DNA from: DATARH01 sp035504235
GTDB lineage: Bacteria > Pseudomonadota > Alphaproteobacteria > ATCC43930 > CGMCC-115725
Direction of reading: 5' to 3'
Assembly (NCBI GenBank): GCA_035504235.1
Contig: DATJSH010000064.1
Coordinates: forward strand, 1-6,319
DNA: 6,319 nucleotides
Under the pieces are notes generated by a model that searched no databases, had not been told where the DNA came from, and saw only the letters and a list, made by a program, of their open reading frames with translations. Shown one piece after another: positions 1 through 4,952 of the stretch (position 1 is its first letter; each line of letters opens with the position of its first letter). The translations under genes were made by a program, and so were the position numbers.

Positions 1-186
1 ATGCCGATCACCGCCATCGCGGCCGGAGGCAGAGCTCGATCGCGCGTTTAGCGCACCAACTCATTGATGGTCGCCGGCGGCGCGGTCACGGTCGCAACCC
101 CGCCCGTATGATTGCACCGGCGAAACTATCGAGCCGGCGGAGGAGTTCGCACGCTCCGTTGGGCTTCTTTGATTGCATCGTGGCCT

Positions 187-214
187 CCAACATCCGCACA
201 ACGGCGGATGTTGG
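187..214. repeat. Perfect 11-bp inverted repeat, possible fixJ 3' stem-loop
   Basis: The left arm CCAACATCCGC (187-197) and the right arm GCGGATGTTGG (204-214) are exact reverse complements around a 6-nt loop. It begins 63 bp beyond the fixJ stop. Neither strand has a T-run after the stem, so it is not a classical intrinsic terminator. It could protect the 3' end of the mRNA, support factor-dependent termination or be a protein-binding site. The 10-mer GGCGGATGTT in its right half (203-212) recurs at 262-271, at the end of fixJ and just outside it. Confidence 0.6.
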
Positions 215-218
215 CAGC

Positions 219-240
219 TTGCCGCGGGTGGCCACGGCAA
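219..240. repeat. 6-bp inverted repeat (second stem-loop after fixJ)
   Basis: TTGCCG (219-224) pairs with CGGCAA (235-240) around a 10-nt loop. It sits directly between the FixK-type box and the 11-bp inverted repeat. In a transcript reading out of fixJ the two stem-loops would be tandem. There is no T-run on either side. Confidence 0.35.
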
Positions 241-243
241 ACC

Positions 244-257
244 TTGATCCAGCTCAA
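244..257. promoter_or_regulatory. FixK/FNR-type box downstream of fixJ
   Basis: TTGATCCAGCTCAA fits the strict palindromic pattern TTGA-N6-TCAA used by FixK and FNR-type regulators in alphaproteobacteria. It starts 19 bp past the fixJ stop, with its centre between 250 and 251. If used as a class II site towards the left, transcription would begin near 209, inside the 11-bp inverted repeat, and I see no clear -10 there. Its most likely target is a leftward gene outside the window. No rightward gene is available as a target. Confidence 0.45.
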
Positions 258-276
258 AGGTGGCGGATGTTCGGGC

Positions 277-894
277 TTATTTCGCTTGCAGACCCGCAGC
301 CAAAGCAAAACGAATCAGCTCCGACAGGCTGCGCGCCCCCATCTTGTCCATGACGCGAGCGCGATGGATCTCGACTGTGCGCGGGCTGATCGCCAAATCA
401 TAGGCGATCGTCTTGTTCGGTAGCCCGGCAAGCAAGCCTTCAAGCACTTCCCGCTCCCGGGGCGAGAGCAGCTCCAGCTTTGCCAGAGCCGCTTGTGCGA
501 CCGGGTCGTGCTCCTCCACGGATTCGATACGCGACAGCGCGGCCCTAACGCTGGCCATAATCGTCGGGGTAGAAAACGGCTTCTCGATAAAATCGAGAGC
601 CCCGGCTTTCATCGCTCGCACCGCCAACGGCACGTCACCGTGACCAGTGATCACGATCACTGCAAAATCCAAGGCTTGATCGTTGAGGGCGCGCTGAAGC
701 TCAAGACCGTCCATTTCGGGCATTCGGATGTCGACGATCAGGCAACCCAAGGGCAGTGTCGGCGCCGCGTCGAGAAAATCCCTTGCCAGCCCGAATGTGC
801 GAACACGATGTCCCACCGCCTCAAGCAGCACCGACAGCGAGTCGCGCACCGCATCGTCATCATCGACGATATAGACGTATCGGTCAGTCGGCAT
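277..894 (-). CDS. fixJ: FixJ-type two-component response regulator
   Basis: A 205-residue transcriptional response regulator that should be phosphorylated by the adjacent FixL-type kinase. Residues about 5-120 form the receiver domain: acidic pocket D11-D13, phospho-acceptor D55 in the VDIRMPEMDG segment, T83 in VITGHGD and K105 in EKPF. Residues about 140-200 form a LuxR/GerE helix-turn-helix, with LSPREREVLEGL followed by NKTIAYDLAISPRTVEIHRARVM. Length and layout match FixJ, which activates fixK or nifA under low oxygen. The ATG has a GCGAGG ribosome binding site 6 nt upstream and overlaps the end of fixL by 11 bp, so the two are probably translationally coupled. Other FixJ/NarL-like regulators remain possible, but the pairing with a FixL homologue makes fixJ the best name. 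Confidence 0.92.
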   Translation of the reverse strand: MPTDRYVYIVDDDDAVRDSLSVLLEAVGHRVRTFGLARDFLDAAPTLPLGCLIVDIRMPEMDGLELQRALNDQALDFAVIVITGHGDVPLAVRAMKAGALDFIEKPFSTPTIMASVRAALSRIESVEEHDPVAQAALAKLELLSPREREVLEGLLAGLPNKTIAYDLAISPRTVEIHRARVMDKMGARSLSELIRFALAAGLQAK

Positions 895-2455
895 CAGCAG
901 CCTCGCCCTGGCCGGTCTTTGGCAGCGTCAGGCGGAATACGGTGCCGCCGCCCTGGCGGCCGGCGACGGTCAAATGGCCGTGGTGGGCCTCGATGATCTC
1001 GCGACAGATTGAAAGGCCAAGGCCCATGCCGCTCTTTTTGGTGGTGACGAAGGGCTGAAACAAGCGGTCGGCGAGCTCAGGCGCAATGCCCGGGCCGGTG
1101 TCGGCGACGCTTGCTTCGATCTCATCGCGGGTCGCTCGCGTCGCGACGGTCAGCTCGCGGCGATCGACCGCTTCCATGGCTTCGACGGCGTTGCGCACCA
1201 GATTGAGGATCACCTGCTGGATTTGCACCGGATCGACAATCACCGGCGGCAGGTCATGGTCGAGTTCGAGCAAAACCCGCACACCCAGCTGCCGAGCGCC
1301 GACAAGGCCGAGGGCCAGCGCTTCTTCGACCAATTGGTTGAGATTTTGCGTGTGCCGCTCGGTCTCGCCCTTGCTGACGAACTGACGCAGCTGACGGATG
1401 ACCTCGCCGGCGCGCTGCGCTTGCGCGACGGCTTTTTCCATCAGGTCGGCGATGCGTTCGGGCGGCGCCGCGCCGGTTGAGATCAGGTGCCGGCCGGCCT
1501 CGAGATAATTGGTGACCGCGGTGAGCGGCTGGTTGAGCTCGTGCGCCATGGTGGACGCCATCTGCCCCATGACGCTGAGCCGCGAGGCGTGCAGCAGCTC
1601 CGTCTGCAGGTCCCCGATGCGCCGCTCGGTCTCCTGCCGGTCGGTCAGGTCGCGAACAAAGCCGGTGAAGAAATTGCCGTTCGGCGAGGCGAACTCGCCG
1701 ACCGCCAGCTCCATCGGGAACGTCTCACCGTTTTTGCGTTGGCCGACCACAATGCGGCCGATGCCAATGATGCGCCGCTCGCCAGTGCGCATGTAACGGG
1801 CGAGATAGCCATCGTGCTGATCGCGATATGGCTGTGGCATCAGCATCTTGACGTTATGCCCGACAACCTCGTCCGCACCGTAGCCAAACAGCCGCTCGGC
1901 CGCGGGGCTGAAGGATTCGACCACACCCGCAGCATCGATGAGGATGATCGCGTCCGGCACGGTATCGACGATCGAGCGCCACCGTAGTTCGCTTTCCCTG
2001 AGTGCGACCTCCGCGGCCTTGCGCTCGGTGATGTCGCGGATGATACCGACAAAGATCGGTTCATCGCCGTCGCCCGCCTCGCCGACCGATAGTTCCATCG
2101 GAAAGACCGAGCCATCCTTGCGCTTCCCCGCAACCTCTCGGCCGATGCCGATGATCTTCTTCGTGCCGGTGTGAAGGTAATTTGCCAGATAGCCGTCATG
2201 CTCGGCCGCATACGATTCAGGCATCAGCTTGTTGACATTGTGACCAACCAGTTCATTCGCGCTGTATCCGAAGAGCCGCTCGGTCGCCTGATTTACGGAG
2301 CGGATCGCGCCGGTGCGGTCGATGACGACGATAGCATCGACGGCCGTGTCAACCACAGCACGGTACAGCGAGTCGCCGATACCGTTGCCGCTTTGCGATG
2401 AGATTTGCGTTGCCAGTGCCGCTGCGCTCCGCCGCCGCGCGCCAGAAAAATGCAC
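884..2455 (-). CDS. fixL: FixL-type haem PAS-PAS sensor histidine kinase
   Basis: A 523-residue soluble histidine kinase with no membrane segment, so it is probably a cytoplasmic sensor. Two PAS domains (about residues 31-146 and 159-273) are followed by a HisKA dimerisation domain with phospho-accepting H305 in MAHELNQP, then an HATPase domain: N box around N418-N422, G1 DTGPG 452-456, F box 466-473, G2 GMGLG 476-480. The second PAS closely follows Bradyrhizobium FixL: H214 matches its haem ligand His200, and R220 and R234 match Arg206 and Arg220. The first PAS also has the histidine (H86) and R106, but Asn92 in place of Arg206. The GTG start is the only reasonable one before the first PAS. 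The GGAG preceding it abuts the start codon, so initiation may be weak. A 68-bp gap separates it from the stress-protein gene. Confidence 0.9.
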   Translation of the reverse strand: MHFSGARRRSAAALATQISSQSGNGIGDSLYRAVVDTAVDAIVVIDRTGAIRSVNQATERLFGYSANELVGHNVNKLMPESYAAEHDGYLANYLHTGTKKIIGIGREVAGKRKDGSVFPMELSVGEAGDGDEPIFVGIIRDITERKAAEVALRESELRWRSIVDTVPDAIILIDAAGVVESFSPAAERLFGYGADEVVGHNVKMLMPQPYRDQHDGYLARYMRTGERRIIGIGRIVVGQRKNGETFPMELAVGEFASPNGNFFTGFVRDLTDRQETERRIGDLQTELLHASRLSVMGQMASTMAHELNQPLTAVTNYLEAGRHLISTGAAPPERIADLMEKAVAQAQRAGEVIRQLRQFVSKGETERHTQNLNQLVEEALALGLVGARQLGVRVLLELDHDLPPVIVDPVQIQQVILNLVRNAVEAMEAVDRRELTVATRATRDEIEASVADTGPGIAPELADRLFQPFVTTKKSGMGLGLSICREIIEAHHGHLTVAGRQGGGTVFRLTLPKTGQGEAADAD

Positions 2456-2523
2456 CTCCAGAAAATAACACGAACGGAAGGTGCAACAAGCTCCGGCAGC
2501 GCGGCAGGGTCGCGAGATCGGAC
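2456..2523 (-). other. 68-bp gap between usp and fixL
   Basis: This is the longest gap in the minus-strand gene set. The others before fixL are 22-25 bp. On the minus strand a TTGTTG, then 15 nt, then TTATTT could be a poor sigma-70-like promoter, but it would leave a leader of only a few bases before the GTG. No FixK-type box and no terminator hairpin is visible. It may simply be a spacer, or hold an independent weak fixLJ promoter. Confidence 0.3.
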
Positions 2524-3378
2524 TTAGTGGCTCATCAGCAGCGGCACGGGGGCATCGGCCAGGAGCTGTTTTGTGACGCCGCCGAGGAACGCCTCGCGCA
2601 TGCGGCTGTGCGTGTAAGCGCCCATCACGATCAGTGTGGCCTGATGCGTCTGCGCGGCCATGACGAGCGCAGTGCCGGTCGCGCGCTCACCCGTCGGAAA
2701 GATGACCTCGGGCGTGTGAATCCCCCGCGCTCGTAGCGACACCGCGAGGTCGTCGAGGTCGACCGCCTCAGCTCCATACTCAAGCGCGGTAAATATGGTG
2801 ACCCGCTTGGCAAGGCGCAGAAGCGGCATAGCACCGAAAACCGCGCGGCTCGCCTCCAGACTACCATTCCAGGCAATGAGGATGTTGTCCGTCAGATTTG
2901 CCGGCAGCGTATCGCCGACGAGCAAGCTCGGGCGGCCCGTGCCGAACACCGCAGCATCGAAGCAGCGCTGCGCCACGATTTCATCCCCCGCCGGCCGGGG
3001 AAGGATGATGAAGTCGCTCAGCCGTCCATAGCGGGTGACAACCGGTTCGAACTCGCCGACATGTTCCGACCAGTTTGCGGCCCAACCGCCCGCCTTACCT
3101 TCGGCTACCTTTGCCGAACCGCCGTTGCGGTCGCGCCATTCGGCGAAACGGGCCTCCGCAGCGGAAGCGGCTTGACGCCCCTCGCGTTCAATGGCCTCTC
3201 GGGTCACCCCCGCGGCCGCGATCATTTCGGGAACCATGGAAGCGGCGGCGTCGGGATTGGGGCGGATATAGGCCGCTTGCACTTGGGCCTTCAGCTCTTG
3301 CGCAAGCCATAGTGTGGCGTCGAAGACCTGCGAGGTCGGCAACTCCTGCGCGAGCGGCATGAGGATCGAGGTAATCAT
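2524..3378 (-). CDS. Tandem-domain universal stress protein (UspA family)
   Basis: A 284-residue protein with two Usp-like halves, about residues 1-158 and 164-283. The C-terminal half is the clearer one: it opens with ILIAWNGSLEASRAV and ends with a Usp nucleotide-loop region at 252-269 (MGAYTHSRMREAFLGGVT). The usual ATP-binding pattern is G-2x-G-9x-G-S/T. Here G253 is kept, the second glycine is T256, and the last pair is G266-G267 followed by V-T, so ATP binding is uncertain. The N-terminal half is more divergent. The protein is probably cytoplasmic and supports survival in stress or low oxygen, but no specific target can be read from the sequence. The ATG has AAGGGA about 4 nt upstream and lies 22 bp after the cytochrome gene. 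Confidence 0.88.
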   Translation of the reverse strand: MITSILMPLAQELPTSQVFDATLWLAQELKAQVQAAYIRPNPDAAASMVPEMIAAAGVTREAIEREGRQAASAAEARFAEWRDRNGGSAKVAEGKAGGWAANWSEHVGEFEPVVTRYGRLSDFIILPRPAGDEIVAQRCFDAAVFGTGRPSLLVGDTLPANLTDNILIAWNGSLEASRAVFGAMPLLRLAKRVTIFTALEYGAEAVDLDDLAVSLRARGIHTPEVIFPTGERATGTALVMAAQTHQATLIVMGAYTHSRMREAFLGGVTKQLLADAPVPLLMSH

Positions 3379-3400
3379 CGGTTCCCTTTCTGTCGGCGTT

Positions 3401-3772
3401 TCAACGCGCCTCGTGGCCCTCGTGCCGATGGCGCAGACTCATGACGTACGCGACGACGTTTGCAAGGTCCGCCGGCGCCAAATCGGGATACGGCATGTTG
3501 GAGTACCCGTGCTGGCGGCTGAGAAAGTCGCGCAAAGCCGTCGGAGTCATGTCGGGGCGGTTTGCGACCTCGGTAAAACTCGGCGCGTAACCGGAGACCA
3601 GCGGCCGAAGCGGCTGATCGGCCGCGACCACATGGCACGCATCGCAGTTGTAGCCGACGAACTCGCGCCCAGCGCGCGCGCTGCCGGGGCGCGCCTGATC
3701 CTGAGCCAAAGCAGAAATCACGGTGAAGCCGATCAGAAAGAGCGCCGAGGTGGCCAGACACAACTTGCGCAT
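3401..3772 (-). CDS. Exported monohaem c-type cytochrome
   Basis: A 123-residue class I type cytochrome c. Residues 1-23 form a signal peptide: MRK, a hydrophobic stretch of about 16 residues, and a likely cleavage after SALA. The haem site is C43-D-A-C46-H47, and M93 in the SNMPYPDL segment is the probable sixth ligand. The C-terminal helix reads LANVVAYVMSLR, normal for the family, and the tail is rich in His and Arg. It should be a periplasmic electron carrier, free or loosely attached to a partner. Partner and redox role are not visible. The start at 3772 is preferred because GAGGAG lies 7 nt upstream and the signal peptide is then normal. An ATG at 3799 would overlap the previous stop as ATGA and add nine residues. 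The ribosome binding site sits in the 23-bp gap after the CBS-BON gene. Confidence 0.9.
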   Translation of the reverse strand: MRKLCLATSALFLIGFTVISALAQDQARPGSARAGREFVGYNCDACHVVAADQPLRPLVSGYAPSFTEVANRPDMTPTALRDFLSRQHGYSNMPYPDLAPADLANVVAYVMSLRHRHEGHEAR

Positions 3773-3795
3773 TGCTTTGCTCCTCTTGCGGGAAA

Positions 3796-4521
3796 TCAAT
3801 GCGCTTCGTCAGCGCCGATGACGAGACCGGATGTTGGCTCGACCCAGACCAGGTGGTCGTTCACCGCCTTAACACCGGCGACACCCTCCGCCGCCACGAT
3901 CAGTGCCGCACGCTCCCGTTCATCGGTGATCGCGCCATGAAGATCGACAACTCCAGCTTTCACCGTCACCTCGACGCTGAACCGCGGCCCCCACGGTTCC
4001 TTGTCGATGATCTCCAAAATGCGGCGGTGGATGGACTCGTCGGACACCGCATCGCGGCCCCGCGATACAGCGTGCCGGGTCGATTTGTGGACCAGCGCGC
4101 GCACCAGATCGGAGCGGCTCACGATACCGACCAGCTTGCCATCCGCGAGGACGGGAACCCGCTTGATGCGGTGCTTTTCCATCAGTTGCACGATCTCGGC
4201 GAGATCGGTACTTGCGCCAACAGCGACAACGTCGCCCGTCATCACTTCGCCGACCTTGCGAGCATGCGAATCGACGTATTCGTCGGCGAGCCGCCCCGGG
4301 CCCATGAGAAATGCCGACCAACCTGTACGATGCCGTTCTGTGCCGGTCTCCGCACGGCGCAGCAAATCCCCTTCGGTGAGGACTCCCACAACTGCTCCCT
4401 TCGCGTCCGTTACGGGTAGGCCGCTAATGCGATGCTGGAGCATAAGTCGAGCGGCTTCGACGAGAGCGGTCTCCGGGCTAACACTCAGCGGGTCAAGTGT
4501 CATGACGTCGGCAGCGTTCAT
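3796..4521 (-). CDS. CBS-pair and BON domain protein
   Basis: A 241-residue protein without signal peptide or membrane segment. CBS domain 1 spans about 1-56 (VMTLDPLSV, RISGLPV, GVLTEGDLLRR). CBS domain 2 spans about 88-145 (VGEVMTGDVVAV, RIKRVPVLADGKLVGIVSRSDLVRAL). A BON domain spans about 162-226 (IHRRILEII through HGAITDERERAALIVAAEGVAGVKAVNDHL). CBS pairs commonly bind adenine nucleotides and act as energy or redox sensors. BON domains are thought to bind membranes, lipids or other macromolecules. The two CBS repeats are joined by a roughly 30-residue linker. An in-frame ATG at 4704 would add 61 low-complexity Arg/Pro residues and overlap the preceding gene by over 150 bp. The start at 4521 has GAGGAG 7 nt upstream and begins directly at CBS 1, so I chose it. 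The partner or ligand is unknown. Confidence 0.9.
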   Translation of the reverse strand: MNAADVMTLDPLSVSPETALVEAARLMLQHRISGLPVTDAKGAVVGVLTEGDLLRRAETGTERHRTGWSAFLMGPGRLADEYVDSHARKVGEVMTGDVVAVGASTDLAEIVQLMEKHRIKRVPVLADGKLVGIVSRSDLVRALVHKSTRHAVSRGRDAVSDESIHRRILEIIDKEPWGPRFSVEVTVKAGVVDLHGAITDERERAALIVAAEGVAGVKAVNDHLVWVEPTSGLVIGADEAH

Positions 4522-4546
4522 GGACTTTCTCCTCACAATGGCGCAT

Positions 4547-4756
4547 TCAAGCGGCAACGCCGATGGCGCGCGCCCACGCTTGTCGTGCCTTTTCCTCGCG
4601 TAGCGCTTCGAGCCGGTCGGCACGCTGCCGCAAAGCCTGACGATCGGCGGCGCTGCCATAGGCGTGAGTCGGGGCCGCACAGGCGGTCGGACACCGCGTG
4701 ACACCCTTGTTGCGGATGAAAGCAGCGATCACGGCTTCGTCGTTGTTCAGCGACAT
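4547..4756 (-). CDS. Small CPTAC-motif protein, first gene of the operon
   Basis: A 69-residue protein of unknown function that I regard as real. It has an ATG with GGGAG 6 nt upstream, sits at the promoter-proximal end of the gene set, and ends 25 bp before the CBS-BON gene. Residues 8-20 (VIAAFIRNKGVTR) look helical. Then comes C22-P-T-A-C26, followed by an Arg- and Glu-rich stretch (about 36-63) that should form a charged helix. There is no signal peptide. The two cysteines three residues apart could bind metal or form a redox pair, but there are no obvious extra ligands for a complete site within one chain. Similar short proteins seem familiar from Bradyrhizobium-like genomes, from memory and not checked. 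Confidence 0.72.
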   Translation of the reverse strand: MSLNNDEAVIAAFIRNKGVTRCPTACAAPTHAYGSAADRQALRQRADRLEALREEKARQAWARAIGVAA

Positions 4757-4781
4757 TGTTCGCTCCCGGTTACCTCGGCAA

Positions 4782-4808
4782 ATCGGCGATGGCAGGATGA
4801 TCGGCGAT
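4782..4808 (+). repeat. 9-bp direct repeat ATCGGCGAT in the leader
   Basis: ATCGGCGAT occurs at 4782-4790 and again at 4800-4808, one 18-bp period apart. It lies in the presumed 5' leader of the minus-strand operon, close to the ribosome binding site of its first gene. It may be chance in GC-rich DNA or a pair of helical-phase binding sites. Confidence 0.3.
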
Positions 4809-4820
4809 CCGCGGGTCGCC
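4803..4820. repeat. 18-bp near-perfect palindrome in the operon leader
   Basis: GGCGATCCGCGGGTCGCC is self-complementary except for one pair. Having no loop, it fits a dimeric protein site better than a simple RNA hairpin, although a hairpin opened at the centre is possible. It lies about 50 bp upstream of the first minus-strand start codon. Confidence 0.35.
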
Positions 4821-4833
4821 GCGAAATCCGGTT

Positions 4834-4862
4834 TGTCCCTAAGGAAAATTGCGTAAGGGACA
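4834..4862. repeat. 7-bp inverted repeat TGTCCCT/AGGGACA
   Basis: TGTCCCT (4834-4840) is the reverse complement of AGGGACA (4856-4862), with 15 nt between. The interval also carries TAAGG twice, at 4840-4844 and 4854-4858, 14 bp apart. The right arm overlaps the neighbouring 12-bp palindrome by two bases, so the two may be parts of one composite operator. Confidence 0.4.
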
Positions 4863-4872
4863 CTACGTAGTG
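4861..4872. promoter_or_regulatory. Perfect 12-bp palindrome, candidate operator
   Basis: CACTACGTAGTG is a perfect palindrome 15 bp from the FixK-type box on the side of the leftward operon. On the minus strand it reads into TACGTAGTGTCCCTTACG, which loosely recalls FixJ target sites in front of rhizobial fixK and nifA genes. I am working from memory and cannot confirm the consensus. A LuxR-type regulator site is the other option. Confidence 0.4.
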
Positions 4873-4887
4873 GTCAGTGGCCCGCTA

Positions 4888-4901
4888 TTGATCCTCGTCA
4901 A
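4888..4901. promoter_or_regulatory. FixK/FNR-type box between the divergent genes
   Basis: TTGATCCTCGTCAA matches TTGA-N6-TCAA exactly and differs from the FNR-like consensus TTGAT-N4-ATCAA at one base. The centre is between 4894 and 4895, about 58 bp before the acyl-CoA synthetase ATG and about 138 bp before the first minus-strand ATG. A dimeric FixK or FNR protein could act here in one or both directions. No fixK gene is in the window. Confidence 0.65.
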
Positions 4902-4952
4902 TTCGCGGCGCTTCGAGCTGACGCAGGGTGCGAGACCACAGGGAAGAGCCCG

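Larger units (their letters stand above)
1..276. other. Gene-free left end downstream of fixJ
   Basis: I find no convincing gene here. A plus-strand frame is open from the window edge to a TAG at 49-51, and a minus-strand fragment runs from 125 to a TAA at 48-50. Both are too short to judge. The region holds a FixK-type box (244-257) and two inverted repeats (219-240 and 187-214), all close to the fixJ stop. The next gene to the left lies mostly or wholly outside the window, so what these sites serve cannot be decided here. Confidence 0.6.
4757..4952. promoter_or_regulatory. Divergent promoter region
   Basis: This 196-bp region lies between the leftward operon and the rightward acyl-CoA synthetase gene, so promoters for both are expected here. 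It contains a FixK-type box (4888-4901), a 12-bp palindrome (4861-4872), a 7-bp inverted repeat (4834-4862), an 18-bp near-palindrome (4803-4820) and a 9-bp direct repeat (4782-4808). No good sigma-70 -35/-10 pair is evident in either direction. A class II position for the FixK box predicts a leftward start near 4853, with a weak TAGTGT as -10 at 4865-4860, and a rightward start near 4936. Confidence 0.7.

Noticed and set aside
1..17. Minus-strand ATG at 17 as the start of the next gene
   Set aside because: Only five codons are visible and no Shine-Dalgarno sequence precedes it.
1..51. Plus-strand frame open from the window edge to TAG 49-51
   Set aside because: Sixteen codons cannot be told from chance. 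It could be the tail of a convergent gene, which more sequence to the left would show.
48..125. Minus-strand fragment of about 25 codons ending at TAA 48-50
   Set aside because: The codons look coding-like, but the frame is closed by a TAG at 126-128, there is no start with a ribosome binding site, and I recognise no family. It may be a remnant.
187..214. Intrinsic terminator for the operon
   Set aside because: The stem is strong but no T-run follows on either strand, so I list it only as an inverted repeat.
1487..1987. Plus-strand open frame of 166 codons opposite fixL
   Set aside because: It lies entirely inside the conserved kinase gene on the other strand, has a biased composition typical of GC-rich shadow frames, and has no recognisable domain.
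3773..3799. Cytochrome start at 3799, overlapping the CBS-BON stop as ATGA
   Set aside because: It would place nine charged residues before the signal peptide and ignores the strong GAGGAG 7 nt before 3772. Translational coupling is still possible but less likely.
3314..4419. Long plus-strand frames of 208 and 215 codons opposite the cytochrome and CBS-BON genes
   Set aside because: They mirror well-recognised minus-strand proteins and show no family signature or ribosome binding site.
4522..4704. N-terminal extension of the CBS-BON protein to the upstream in-frame ATG at 4704
   Set aside because: It adds 61 low-complexity Arg/Pro residues, overlaps the small gene at 4547-4756 almost entirely, and has no good ribosome binding site, whereas 4521 has GAGGAG at 7 nt.
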